A stretch of DNA of 31,427 bases from Flavipsychrobacter stenotrophus (GCA_947379685.1 CANCOG010000003.1:1-31427); one strand, 5' to 3'; shown: positions 1-8,697, counted from the stretch's first letter. The notes: a model not told the origin generated them from the letters alone. Numbers and translations: made by a program.

Positions 1-285
1 GAGAAGCCAGGTGCTTCCGCAAATGCGTCAAAACCAGGCGCAAAACCAACCGCTGACGCACACAAAAGAGAAGTTAAGAAGGAAGAAAAAAGGGAAGTAA
101 AGAAAGAGGTCAAAAAGGATGTGAAGGACGCCCATCTAGCTAAAACAGAAGTTAAGGCCGCACAACCCGTGAAAAAAGAATCGAAGGGAGAGCAAAAGGA
201 TAAAAAGGAGCCGATTAAGCCAGAGCAGCGGCCAAAAGAAATTGATAAGAAAACGGGTAAATATATTTACCAGGAGCATAAATAA
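1..285 (+). CDS. ftsQ: C-terminal tail of a probable cell division protein FtsQ (5' partial)
   Basis: The reading frame is open from the first base and stops at TAA 283-285, giving 94 residues of a protein that starts outside the window. What is visible is an Ala/Pro/Lys-rich stretch, then a highly charged Lys/Glu segment with repeated EVKK-like units, ending in GKYIYQEHK. There is no recognisable catalytic or folded domain. The name rests on position: in Bacteroidota the gene directly before ftsA is normally ftsQ, a single-pass inner-membrane divisome protein with a periplasmic POTRA/beta domain, and only 29 bases separate this stop from ftsA. The charged tail would lie after the beta domain, in the periplasm, and looks disordered. 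The identity is inference; the open frame and the tight spacing are direct observations. Confidence 0.5.
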   Translation, partial: EKPGASANASKPGAKPTADAHKREVKKEEKREVKKEVKKDVKDAHLAKTEVKAAQPVKKESKGEQKDKKEPIKPEQRPKEIDKKTGKYIYQEHK

Positions 286-314
286 TTTAATTGGGTTTTT
301 AAATAGAAGCAAAT

Positions 315-1757
315 ATGTCACAGAAACAGCAGCCGGTCATAGTAGGCCTTGATATTGGAACCACTAAGGTTGTGGCTATAGCAGGGAGAAAAAATGAGTT
401 TGGTAAGGTCGAAATACTCGGTTTTGGTCGTGCCGATTCCGCCGGTGTGAGCCATGGTGTTGTCATGAATATTGAAGAGTGTATCAGGTCAATTCAACAG
501 GCAATTGAAAAATGCCTGCTCTCAAATCCGCAGCTGGATATCAGGGAAGTATATGTTGGAATTGCCGGGCAGCATATCAAAAGCTTGCAAACCAGGGGCG
601 ACCGTGTACGCACAAATACTGAGGAAGAGATCAGCAAGGATGATATTGATATGCTGATACGCGACCAGTTCAAGACATTTATTCCTGCTGGTGACCAGAT
701 CATTGATATTATCCCACAGGATTTTACGATTGATTCTACAGGAGCTGTTACTAACCCCGTAGGTATGAGCGGCGTAAAGATCGGCGCTAATTTCCACCTG
801 ATAACCGGCGATCGCCATGCTATCAGGAATATTAAGCGTTGTGTCGATAAGTCAGGGCTCATTACCCGCGACCTTGTACTTCAGCCACTGGCTTCGGCAG
901 CAGCGGTTATGAACGACGAAGACCTTGAAGCCGGTGTAGCTATTGTTGACATAGGCGGCGGAACAACTGATATGGCAGTCTTTTACGACGGTATTCTCAG
1001 GCACACAGCAGTTATACCATATGCAGGCGTTAATATCACCAACGATATTCGCCAGGGTTTAGGTGTGTTAAAAGCACAGGCTGAGCAAATGAAAGTTCAA
1101 TTTGGTATGGCATTGCCACAAGAGGCAAATGCCAGTGCGTATATCACCATTCCTGGTCTGAGAGGGTTGCCTCCGAAAGAAATTTCGGTGAAGAGCCTTG
1201 CCCAGATCATTAACGCACGTATGCAGGAGATACTCGACTATGTTGTGTATCACTTGCGTCAGGTTGATCTTGATAAGAGATTACATGGTGGCATTATACT
1301 TACAGGTGGTGGCGCACGTTTAAAGCATGTGTTACAGATGACACAGTTTGTAACGGGGCTTAATGCACGTATCGGTGTGCCCAATGAGCACCTTGCCGGT
1401 GGTCATGCCGAAGCATTGATGAACCCAATGTATGCTACCTGTATCGGACTTATTCTTCGTGGTTATCACGATTTTGAGACTGGCAGACTGCAATTTACCG
1501 GAGAAGGAAATGTGTATATCCCAATTAATGCCGGCCGCGATGCCGAGCCGGAAGTAGTTATGATGCCGGAAGATATGTTGATGGAACCTGTTGAGGAAAA
1601 CGAAAAAGTATCTGCCAATAGTGAAGAAGAAGAGGAGCAGGAAGAAAAGGCACAAAAAGCAAGTAAGCACAACGAAAAAGTAAAAGGAATGCTGGGCATG
1701 CTCAAGGGTAAGTTCATGGAAATGTTCGGTGAGATGGACGATCAGCGCCTTGACTAA
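315..1757 (+). CDS. ftsA: Cell division protein FtsA
   Basis: FtsA is an actin-like ATPase that tethers FtsZ filaments to the inner membrane and recruits later divisome proteins. The 480-residue product shows the family's landmarks in order: phosphate-1 loop GLDIGTTK near residues 11-18, phosphate-2 motif DIGGGTTD at 212-219, and adenosine motif GGIILTGGGARL from about 325. Between the two phosphate motifs lies the SHS2-type 1C domain. A very acidic linker (a run of Glu near residue 440) leads to a C-terminal amphipathic segment rich in Met, Leu, Gly and Lys, the expected membrane-targeting helix. The gene sits 29 bases after the probable ftsQ and 87 bases before ftsZ on the same strand, so it is probably co-transcribed with both. 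The length is slightly above the 420 residues usual in proteobacteria, due to the acidic linker. Confidence 0.97.
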   Translation: MSQKQQPVIVGLDIGTTKVVAIAGRKNEFGKVEILGFGRADSAGVSHGVVMNIEECIRSIQQAIEKCLLSNPQLDIREVYVGIAGQHIKSLQTRGDRVRTNTEEEISKDDIDMLIRDQFKTFIPAGDQIIDIIPQDFTIDSTGAVTNPVGMSGVKIGANFHLITGDRHAIRNIKRCVDKSGLITRDLVLQPLASAAAVMNDEDLEAGVAIVDIGGGTTDMAVFYDGILRHTAVIPYAGVNITNDIRQGLGVLKAQAEQMKVQFGMALPQEANASAYITIPGLRGLPPKEISVKSLAQIINARMQEILDYVVYHLRQVDLDKRLHGGIILTGGGARLKHVLQMTQFVTGLNARIGVPNEHLAGGHAEALMNPMYATCIGLILRGYHDFETGRLQFTGEGNVYIPINAGRDAEPEVVMMPEDMLMEPVEENEKVSANSEEEEEQEEKAQKASKHNEKVKGMLGMLKGKFMEMFGEMDDQRLD

Positions 1758-1844
1758 ATTATACAAAGAAGAAGAACCAAAAAACAAGCATAGAAAACAA
1801 ATTCACAACTAAAAAACCATTTATTAACCTGCAAATTTTACAGT

Positions 1845-3476
1845 ATGATTCATTTTGAAATGCCTAAAAATCACTCGTCTATTATCAAGGTAATAGGTGT
1901 AGGCGGCGGCGGCAGCAACGCAGTAAACTACATGTACAGCCTTGGAATCGAAGGGGTTGATTTTGTAGTATGTAACACCGATTCACAAGCGCTGGCACTT
2001 AGCCCAATCGTGAATAAGGTTCAGTTAGGCCCACACCTTACATCGGGTTTGGGTGCTGGTGCTAACCCCGAGATTGGTAAGCAGTCTTGTGAAGAAAGTC
2101 TTGAGGATATTACCAAGATACTGAAAGTGAATACCCGCATGGTATTCATTACCGCAGGTATGGGCGGCGGAACCGGAACTGGTGGCGCACCTGTTATTGC
2201 AAAGATCTGCCGCGACCTCGGTATACTTACCGTAGGTATTGTTACTACTCCTTTTACCTACGAAGGCCGCAGGCGTATGAAGCAGGCGCAGGAAGGAATT
2301 GAAGCAATGCGTCAGCATGTTGATACAGTATTGATCATTTCTAACGATAAACTTCGCCAGCAATTTGGAAACCTGCCATTTACACAGGCCTTTTCAAAAG
2401 CTGATGATATATTGGCTACAGCAGCAAAATGTATTACCGATGTAATTACAACTACTGGCCAGATCAACGTCGATTTCGCCGACGTTTGCACCGTAATGAA
2501 AAACGGTGGTGTAGCTATTTTGGGTAGCGCTTCCGTAGCAGGAGATAACCGAGCATTACATGCAGTAGAGCAGGCACTCAATTCACCATTGTTGAACGAC
2601 AGCGATATTCGCGGGGCAAAATGGTTATTGTTGAATATCACTTCGGCATCCGGCCCTAACGAACATACCATGGATGAGGCAGAAGCAATTCAGGGCTATG
2701 TGCAACAGCAGGCTGGTGATAATTGCGATGTAATTCTCGGTATGGGTCATGACCCTAACTTAGGCGATCGTATAGGTGTAACCGTTATTGCAACAGGCTT
2801 CAATTACAAGGAAATCAACGTCGATTTCCCGAACAGGAATAAAGAGCCACAAAAGATCAACTTTAAGCTGGAAGATATTGCTGCCGTAAACAGTCTGTCT
2901 GACATTCGTATTGAATCTAAAGTTGATGCAATGCCATCGGTTGATCTTACCCCTGTTTTGGTAGAGATGACTGAGCAGCCTGAGATGACCTACTTTGTGA
3001 AGGATGCACCGGAAGCCATTCAGGAGCCCGCAAGGCAAGAAGTGAAGCCTGAACCGGTTCCAGAGCCAGCACCAGTATTCGCTGCTGTTGAAGAACAGAA
3101 GGAAGAGATTCCAATGCGTTTGGTGATCAAGAAAGAAGATTTCGTACAAGATGAGGTAATAAAGATTGGTGATCGCGTACTTACTGCCGATGAAATTGAA
3201 GAAAAGAGAAGATTTGAGGCGCAGAAAAAGGCACTAGAAGACAGGGCAGAACGTTTAAGAAACCTCAGCTTTAATATTAAGGCGAATGAAAGCAGCGACA
3301 GCATGGAAAGCGTTCCTGCATACCTGCGTAAAAATGTACAACTCGATAACCAGGGGGCTTCCTCTACGTCCAATCATTATAGTGGATATTCCGTAGGTCG
3401 TAATGAAAACCAGAACGGCTCGCAGGCAAATATCCAAACCATTAATACTTTTCTTGACGGCCACAAGCCAGATTGA
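1845..3476 (+). CDS. ftsZ: Cell division protein FtsZ (tubulin-like GTPase)
   Basis: FtsZ polymerises into the cytokinetic Z-ring using GTP. The 543-residue protein has the N-terminal GVGGGGSNAV nucleotide loop, the tubulin signature GGGTGTG at residues 107-113, and the T7-loop NVDFAD at 208-213, which completes the GTPase site of the next subunit. The globular core ends near residue 330. A long Pro/Glu/Val-rich linker follows, then a charged helical stretch (about 430-475) and the peptide SVPAYLRK at 489-496, which corresponds to the conserved C-terminal peptide that binds FtsA. About 47 further residues follow, ending in NTFLDGHKPD. ATG 1845 is chosen; an ATG five codons later is an alternative. 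A strong terminator 35 bases downstream closes the division cluster. Confidence 0.97.
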   Translation: MIHFEMPKNHSSIIKVIGVGGGGSNAVNYMYSLGIEGVDFVVCNTDSQALALSPIVNKVQLGPHLTSGLGAGANPEIGKQSCEESLEDITKILKVNTRMVFITAGMGGGTGTGGAPVIAKICRDLGILTVGIVTTPFTYEGRRRMKQAQEGIEAMRQHVDTVLIISNDKLRQQFGNLPFTQAFSKADDILATAAKCITDVITTTGQINVDFADVCTVMKNGGVAILGSASVAGDNRALHAVEQALNSPLLNDSDIRGAKWLLLNITSASGPNEHTMDEAEAIQGYVQQQAGDNCDVILGMGHDPNLGDRIGVTVIATGFNYKEINVDFPNRNKEPQKINFKLEDIAAVNSLSDIRIESKVDAMPSVDLTPVLVEMTEQPEMTYFVKDAPEAIQEPARQEVKPEPVPEPAPVFAAVEEQKEEIPMRLVIKKEDFVQDEVIKIGDRVLTADEIEEKRRFEAQKKALEDRAERLRNLSFNIKANESSDSMESVPAYLRKNVQLDNQGASSTSNHYSGYSVGRNENQNGSQANIQTINTFLDGHKPD

Positions 3477-3510
3477 TAATACATCGTTTGTTTAGTTTAG
3501 AATGCAATAC

Positions 3511-3539
3511 ACTCCCGTTTTCCAACGGGAGTTTTTTTT
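3511..3539 (+). terminator. Rho-independent terminator after ftsZ
   Basis: A perfect 9-bp stem (ACTCCCGTT pairing with AACGGGAGT) with a TTCC loop is followed by an uninterrupted T run. It ends the ftsQ-ftsA-ftsZ transcript and insulates it from the T9SS cargo genes. Confidence 0.92.
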
Positions 3540-3782
3540 ATGGTCATATGTGTCCTTTGCCCGCAGAGATAATAGTAAATTTTTGGCATAGATTTTGCAG
3601 TAATATTTCCAGGAGAGTTTGCGTCTGATACCCCATTTAGGGGGATTCCAGCGCCGGTTATTCTAATTATATTGCTTTATTACCTTGTTCTTCTGAAATA
3701 TTGTTGCAGACCTAAATTTTTGTTTATGAAAAATTACATAACTTTACCTTCATCCATTTATTATCTCAAAAAATCAAAAAAA
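3540..3782. other. Intergenic region upstream of the first T9SS cargo gene
   Basis: No gene is seen. The last 45 bases hold the promoter and A-rich leader shared by the three cargo genes. The rest is A+T-rich; the reading frame open here from TTG 3672 is only the upstream extension of the cargo gene and lacks the signal peptide at its start. Confidence 0.6.
3739..3763 (+). promoter_or_regulatory. Promoter -7 box and conserved leader of cargo gene 1
   Basis: TAACTTTA at 3739-3746 matches the Bacteroidota -7 consensus TAnnTTTG except for the last base. It is followed at 3753-3763 by TCCATTTATTA, identical in the leaders of all three paralogues, and then by an A-rich stretch directly before the ATG. 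No convincing -33 TTTG at 19-21 bases spacing is seen. Confidence 0.6.
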
Positions 3783-5183
3783 ATGAAGAAATTACTTCTA
3801 CTTATTGCTACGTCTTCTGTAGGCCTGTCATTAAGTGCGCAGGAAAGCAAAAGCCTGGTGTTTTTGCAGCCTGCTCCGTTAGAAATGCCGTCTAACATGG
3901 TTAGCCAGATAATTACTGGCAAAATTAGCCAATACGATTTGATGGCCAGGTCTGCTGAGGAAGCTCAAAAGGCAACGTCTCTGCATGCTCACACCCATGG
4001 TTCATGGTTCGATTACTGGGATCAGAATTCGGTGACCGGCCATACATTGTATTACAACACTACAGCTCCAGATAGCAATATCAATGACATTCCTGCTACC
4101 GGTTCTCCTTATCATGTATTTTGTCACGGTTTAGGTGTTTCTTTTGATCCTACTGATGACCATTATTATGGTAATGCAAACACAACCCCTATCACAGAAA
4201 CCCCTATCACGAATTCTGTACCGTACACGGTCGATAGTTTCGATGCTCCATTCCAGTATATCCGTAACAACAATACGGATACCCTTGCGGACAGTTTAAT
4301 TATAGAGCTTGTGGTTACGTCATTGGCAGCCGATTCAGGAACCTATAAATTACAATTTGGCGCGAGTGCTGCCAATGCAGCAATAACTACCGATTCAACT
4401 CCTCGCTTTGCAAGCTGTAACTACACTAGGGTAATCTCAGGTTTAGGTCAAAATGAAGTGTGGGATTCTATCAAAACAACCAAGCAACGTTATGCGTTTG
4501 GTTTGAAATTAGCAGATACTGTAGGCGGTGCAAGAGAATTGCACTTTGCCCTTAGTTCTCCTATAAATGTTCCCGCTGGAGGAAAACTGATTTCTTTTAT
4601 GCACCTTAAGAGTATGCATACAACCACTTTGGGCACTTCTACAAGTGCTAACTCTAATGTCCTCCATTTGTATTCTGGAACCCCTGAAGCAACATCTGGC
4701 ACATGGCCTAAGCAAACACCTCATAGTATTGGTTATCCGGGATCTCGCCAGACTGGCCTGATCGCTCAGAACCAGGTAAGGTATAGCGATGCGGGCTTTA
4801 CATATGCTGGTCATAATATCCTTATTCCAGGTGTTGCATTTGGTGCTCCGGGATGGGCTGTATGCTATCAGTCTTTCCATGTTAGCTGGACTACAATGGA
4901 CGAAGATGGCGTTGCAAACATCAATAAGACTATTAATAAGACAAACGCTTACCCTAACCCATCAACTAACAAGCTAAACGTTGCATATGATCTCGCTAAG
5001 ATTTCCGATGTAACTGTTGTTCTTACAAATGTTGTTGGCCAGGAAGTAGCAACTCAACACAATAGCAATGTTGTTTCAGGTGTTGCTTCGTTTAATACAG
5101 CCGATCTTTCTGCTGGAATTTATTTTTACACAGTTATCAGCAATGGCGAGCGCTCAACAGGTCGCGTGACAATTGCACATTAA
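3783..5183 (+). CDS. Secreted T9SS cargo protein, paralogue 1 of 3
   Basis: The product has 466 residues. A signal peptide (MKKLLLLIATSSVGLSLSA, cut before Gln20) exports it to the periplasm. The last 78 residues (from AYPNPSTNKL at 389) form a type A T9SS sorting domain, with the family pattern PNP, then VGQEV, then GIYFYTV, and a final short basic/beta tail, so the mature protein should be moved across the outer membrane by the type IX system and attached or released. The roughly 370-residue middle (WFDYWDQN, then a strongly conserved SFDPTDD segment, then SGTWPKQTPH) matches no domain known to me and looks like beta-sandwich sequence. ATG 3783 is chosen over an upstream TTG because it gives the signal peptide and aligns with the same point in the two paralogues. 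It has its own promoter and terminator. Function unknown; export route confident. Confidence 0.9.
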   Translation: MKKLLLLIATSSVGLSLSAQESKSLVFLQPAPLEMPSNMVSQIITGKISQYDLMARSAEEAQKATSLHAHTHGSWFDYWDQNSVTGHTLYYNTTAPDSNINDIPATGSPYHVFCHGLGVSFDPTDDHYYGNANTTPITETPITNSVPYTVDSFDAPFQYIRNNNTDTLADSLIIELVVTSLAADSGTYKLQFGASAANAAITTDSTPRFASCNYTRVISGLGQNEVWDSIKTTKQRYAFGLKLADTVGGARELHFALSSPINVPAGGKLISFMHLKSMHTTTLGTSTSANSNVLHLYSGTPEATSGTWPKQTPHSIGYPGSRQTGLIAQNQVRYSDAGFTYAGHNILIPGVAFGAPGWAVCYQSFHVSWTTMDEDGVANINKTINKTNAYPNPSTNKLNVAYDLAKISDVTVVLTNVVGQEVATQHNSNVVSGVASFNTADLSAGIYFYTVISNGERSTGRVTIAH

Positions 5184-5206
5184 TATTCTTTTTGATTTAT
5201 TTTTTT

Positions 5207-5236
5207 AAAAAAGGCAGCAATTATGTTGCCTTTTTT
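5207..5236 (+). terminator. Terminator after cargo gene 1
   Basis: AAAAAAGGCAGCA pairs with TGTTGCCTTTTTT around an ATTA loop (13 bp with one G-T pair). The symmetric A and T runs mean it could also act on the other strand. Confidence 0.85.
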
Positions 5237-5499
5237 AATGTTCATAACTATGGGGATTATTGCTTTAATCAACCATATTTTAGTCGTTAGGAGGGTATTC
5301 CAATTGCCTGAATTATTCATTTCGACTGAGGCGAATATGCATAAATTGTTTTATGAAAATTGGATAAAGTCTTCGTTTTGATGGTTTGCTTTGCGGAGCC
5401 TTAACAAAACTATAAATACATACTGCGAAAGAGGTGTTCTTTTTTTGATAGAAACACATATCTTTGGACATCCATTTATTATCAAAAAATCAAAAAAAA
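5237..5499. other. Intergenic region between cargo genes 1 and 2
   Basis: A+T-rich, with no gene or clear repeat. It ends in the promoter and leader of cargo gene 2. A frame open from 5391 has no start context and overlaps the true gene out of frame. Confidence 0.6.
5459..5481 (+). promoter_or_regulatory. Promoter -7 box and conserved leader of cargo gene 2
   Basis: TATCTTTG at 5459-5466 is a perfect TAnnTTTG box, followed by TCCATTTATTA at 5471-5481 and an A-rich run up to ATG 5500. A T-tract with TTTTTTGAT just upstream is shared with paralogue 3 (7251-7260). Confidence 0.72.
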
Positions 5500-6894
5500 A
5501 TGAAGAAATTACTTCTACTTCTCGCGGCCTCCTCTGTCGGCTTGTCTTTGAGTGCGCAGGAAAGCAAAAGCATTGTTTTTGTTTCGCCGAACCTGTATGA
5601 GTTGCCTGCTAGCCTGGCAAACAATATTGTTACAAAGAAAGTTAGTCATTATGACCTTTTGAAACAAGCTGGTACTGCCGACAAGACTTCTACGATCAAG
5701 GCCAACACCCATTCACAGTGGTTCGATTATTTCGATCAGAATGCTGTAACTGGCAACACTTTGTATTACTATGCAACTGCTGCAGATAGTAACATCTCCG
5801 ACATTCCTAGTACTGGTTCACCTTACCATATTTATTGCCATGGTATCGGTATGTCTTTCGATCCGACAGATGATCATTATTATGGTAATGCGAATACAAC
5901 ACCTATCACAGCTTCCCCGATAACCAGTGCAATGCCTTACATCGTTGATAGCTTTGAAGTTCCGTTTTCCTATATTCGCAATAATAACACATCAGCAGCT
6001 GCGGATAGTCTTATTATCGAATTGATGTATACTACGATGTCTACTGATTCTGGCACATTTAAAATAAGATACGGAGCAAACGCTGCAAACGCTGCAAAAA
6101 CTACTGATTCAACACCTCGTTCTGCGACTTGTATCTACCGTGGTCTAACTTCTTCTATTGGCCCTAACGAAACATGGGATTCAATTAAAACAGTTAAACA
6201 GCGCTATGCATTCCCGTTGGTGCTGGCCGATACTGTTGGAGGCTCAACTGCAGCCCATTTTGGCTTGTCTCCTGCAATGAATGTTCCAGCTAATGCAAAA
6301 GTGATTTCTTTCGTACACTTTAAAGGTATGCAGTCAACTACTTTGGCAAGTACAAGTGCTAATTCAAACCTCATCCACCTGTTCTCTGGTACTCCTGAAG
6401 CAACTTCTGGTACTTGGCCAAAACAAACTCCGCATTCTACAGGCTATCCTGGTTCTTCTCAGACAGGTCTGATAGCACAAAGACAAGTTAGGTGGGCAGA
6501 TACTGGTTATACCTTCATGGGGCACAATATCCTGATTCCAGGTGTTGCGTTTAATTCTCCAGGTCTTGCTGCTCCATTGCAGTTGTTCCACATTAAGTGG
6601 ACTACAATGGACGAAGATGGTGTTGTAAACATCAACAATACAATAGGTAAAGTAAATGCTTACCCTAATCCATCTTCAAACAACCTGAATGTACTTTTCG
6701 AACTTTCTAAAGTATCTAATGTAACAGTTACTTTAACTAACACAGTTGGTCAGGAAGTTGCAGCACAAACAATCAATAATGTTGTTTCTGGAAGTGCAAG
6801 TTTCAATACTGCTGCATTGGCTTCAGGAATTTACTTCTACTCAGTTATCAGCAATGGCGAACGTTCAACAGGACGTATTACAGTTGCTCACTAA
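5500..6894 (+). CDS. Secreted T9SS cargo protein, paralogue 2 of 3
   Basis: This 464-residue paralogue of the neighbouring genes has the same architecture: signal peptide MKKLLLLLAASSVGLSLSA cut before Gln20, a conserved unknown middle domain (WFDYFDQNAVTGNTLYY, SFDPTDDHYYGNANTTPIT, EATSGTWPKQTPHSTGYPG), and a T9SS type A sorting domain from NAYPNPSSNNL to the end. ATG 5500 is preferred over an in-frame upstream ATG (5464): the upstream codons encode polar residues that would mask the signal peptide, and that ATG overlaps the -7 box. The final 60 bases are almost identical to those of paralogues 1 and 3 even at synonymous positions. It is monocistronic, with its own promoter and terminator. 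No catalytic motif is seen; a structural or adhesive surface role is possible but unproven. Confidence 0.9.
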   Translation: MKKLLLLLAASSVGLSLSAQESKSIVFVSPNLYELPASLANNIVTKKVSHYDLLKQAGTADKTSTIKANTHSQWFDYFDQNAVTGNTLYYYATAADSNISDIPSTGSPYHIYCHGIGMSFDPTDDHYYGNANTTPITASPITSAMPYIVDSFEVPFSYIRNNNTSAAADSLIIELMYTTMSTDSGTFKIRYGANAANAAKTTDSTPRSATCIYRGLTSSIGPNETWDSIKTVKQRYAFPLVLADTVGGSTAAHFGLSPAMNVPANAKVISFVHFKGMQSTTLASTSANSNLIHLFSGTPEATSGTWPKQTPHSTGYPGSSQTGLIAQRQVRWADTGYTFMGHNILIPGVAFNSPGLAAPLQLFHIKWTTMDEDGVVNINNTIGKVNAYPNPSSNNLNVLFELSKVSNVTVTLTNTVGQEVAAQTINNVVSGSASFNTAALASGIYFYSVISNGERSTGRITVAH

Positions 6895-6915
6895 TATTTG
6901 ATGTTGAATCTTTCT

Positions 6916-6954
6916 AAAAAATTGGCTGCCTTGATTTAGGCAGCCAATTTTTTT
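6916..6954 (+). terminator. Terminator after cargo gene 2
   Basis: AAAATTGGCTGCC pairs with GGCAGCCAATTTT around an 8-base loop, followed by more T. It is a classic strong intrinsic terminator. Confidence 0.93.
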
Positions 6955-7077
6955 GTGATGTATGGGCAGTGATATTTTGAGCCCGGTCGTTATATAAGAC
7001 CATTGAGTATTTATATCATAGCATAAACTCAGGTCACTATCCGATGTTGTTTATTGTTGCCCGGGGGAAGGATTCCA

Positions 7078-7119
7078 GGCTCGATATTCCATAAGCAATA
7101 TCGAGCCAATGGAGTTGGC
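7078..7119. repeat. Overlapping inverted repeats upstream of cargo gene 3
   Basis: GGCTCGATATT (7078-7088) is the exact reverse complement of AATATCGAGCC (7097-7107), with an 8-base loop. The terminal GCC also starts a second hairpin, GCCAA/TTGGC at 7105-7119, so the two structures exclude each other. No T run follows, so this is not a standard terminator. Confidence 0.7.
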
Positions 7120-7269
7120 TGGCATATATAGTTAAAAGTACTGATTGTCAACATATTATGCTGTCATATTTCACTTTATCTGCTCGCCACACTTTTACTG
7201 GTTAGTGGCATTTCGCGGGGTGGCCGAACAATTACTAATGTTAGTCATCTTTTTTTTGATGAAACAACT

Positions 7270-7293
7270 TACCTTTGTGCTATCCATTTATTA
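7270..7293 (+). promoter_or_regulatory. Promoter -7 box and conserved leader of cargo gene 3
   Basis: TACCTTTG at 7270-7277 is a perfect TAnnTTTG box. TCCATTTATTA at 7283-7293 is identical to the leaders of paralogues 1 and 2, followed by an A-rich run to ATG 7309. Confidence 0.72.
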
Positions 7294-7308
7294 AAAACAA
7301 TCAAAAAA

Positions 7309-8697
7309 ATGAAGAAAGTATTTTTACTCCTGGCTGCTTCCTCTATCGGCATGTCGCTAAATGCGCAGGAAAGCAAAAGCGTAGTGTTTTTGCAGCAAGC
7401 TAAATCTGCAATGCCAATAAACATGGAAAACCATGTGGTTACCAACAGAATTGATCGTTCATTTTTGATGAACAGGTCAACCGCCCAAAAAGGAACCACC
7501 ATCCATGCAACCAATAACTCAACCTGGTTCGATTATTTCGATCAGAATGCAGTTACAGGATATACACTGTATTACAACACTGTGACTCCTGACAGTAACA
7601 TGAAGGACATTCCGGCAACGGGAAGCCCCTATTATGTGTTTTGCCATGGCCTTGGTGTTTCTTTCGACCCGACTGACGACAAGTACTACGGCAATGCGAA
7701 CACGCTTCCTATTACCGCCAGCCCAATAACCAATTCAACGGCATATATAGTGGATAGCTTCGATGTTCCCTTTAAGTATTACAGGAACAGCAGTTCTTCC
7801 GCTCCAGACTCAATTGTAATTGAGTTTGCAGTAACTTCATCGGCTACTGATTCTGGTACTTTCAAGTTGAATTTCCCTTCAGACCCAGCAAATTTGCCTA
7901 TTACATCCGATTCAACTCCGCGTTTTGCTGATTGCATCTACCGCGGTGTGTCCTCGTCAATTGGCCCGAATGAAGTATGGGATTCAATAAGATACATCAG
8001 GCAGCGTTATGCATATTCCATCTCAAATGCCGATACTGGAAACAACCAGTCAATGCATTTTGCACTTGGCGTACCGCTCAACGTGCCTGCACGTGCGAAG
8101 GTGGTATCTTTTGTGCATTTCAAGAGCGCAACACCCTACACACTCGGCACTTCCACCAGCGCCAATTCAAACTTCCTCCACCTTTATTCTGGTACTCCTG
8201 AAGCAACTTCAGGCACTTGGCCAAAACAGACTCCGCATTCTACCGGCTACCCTGGTTCTTATCAGACTGGCCTGATAGCAGAGAACGATGTTCGTTATAA
8301 AGATCCGGGTTTCTCATTCAGCGGCCACAACATCCTCGTTCCGGGAGTTGCGTATACCGATCCAGGTTGGTCTGTATGTTACCAGTCTTTCCACGTTAAG
8401 TGGACTTCAATGGACGAAGACGCTGTTGCAAATGTTAACCAGACTATCAACAACACCAGCGCTTTCCCTAACCCAGCTGCAAACAACCTGACTGTTGCTT
8501 TCAGCCTGTCAAACTCAGCTAACGTTACAGTTACATTGACTAACGCTGTTGGTCAGGAAGTTGCTGCACAGACATTGACTAACGTTGCTTCTGGTAACGC
8601 TACCTTCAATACTGCTGCTATCGCATCTGGTATCTATTTCTATACAGTTATCAGCAATGGCGAACGTTCAACAGGACGTGTTGCTATCGCCCACTAA
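7309..8697 (+). CDS. Secreted T9SS cargo protein, paralogue 3 of 3
   Basis: This is the third member of the tandem family (462 residues). It has the signal peptide MKKVFLLLAASSIGMSLNA cut before Gln20, the same unknown middle domain (WFDYFDQNAVTGYTLYY, SFDPTDDKYYGNANTLPIT, SGTWPKQTPHSTGYPGS), and a C-terminal type A T9SS sorting domain (AFPNPAANNL, VGQEV, GIYFYTV, GRVAIAH). The last 250 bases use a strikingly narrow set of codons (GCT, GTT, AAC, ACT), as in highly expressed genes. It has its own promoter and a strong terminator, so the three genes are separate transcription units with near-identical control regions. The paralogues differ mainly in residues 25-60, the least conserved part after the signal peptide. 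Biological role unknown. Confidence 0.9.
   Translation: MKKVFLLLAASSIGMSLNAQESKSVVFLQQAKSAMPINMENHVVTNRIDRSFLMNRSTAQKGTTIHATNNSTWFDYFDQNAVTGYTLYYNTVTPDSNMKDIPATGSPYYVFCHGLGVSFDPTDDKYYGNANTLPITASPITNSTAYIVDSFDVPFKYYRNSSSSAPDSIVIEFAVTSSATDSGTFKLNFPSDPANLPITSDSTPRFADCIYRGVSSSIGPNEVWDSIRYIRQRYAYSISNADTGNNQSMHFALGVPLNVPARAKVVSFVHFKSATPYTLGTSTSANSNFLHLYSGTPEATSGTWPKQTPHSTGYPGSYQTGLIAENDVRYKDPGFSFSGHNILVPGVAYTDPGWSVCYQSFHVKWTSMDEDAVANVNQTINNTSAFPNPAANNLTVAFSLSNSANVTVTLTNAVGQEVAAQTLTNVASGNATFNTAAIASGIYFYTVISNGERSTGRVAIAH

Larger units (their letters stand above)
6955..7308. other. Intergenic region between cargo genes 2 and 3
   Basis: No gene is seen. It contains an 11-bp inverted repeat at 7078-7107, overlapped by a second small hairpin, and ends in the promoter/leader of cargo gene 3. 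Confidence 0.6.

Noticed and set aside
3672..3782. Upstream TTG start extending cargo gene 1 by 37 residues
   Set aside because: The extension would cover the promoter box and hide the signal peptide; the paralogues align from ATG 3783.
3642..7080. Loose shared pattern GGG..ATTCCA far upstream of the three cargo genes
   Set aside because: It sits at different distances (about 140, 205 and 235 bases before the starts), with variable spacing, so it may be chance.
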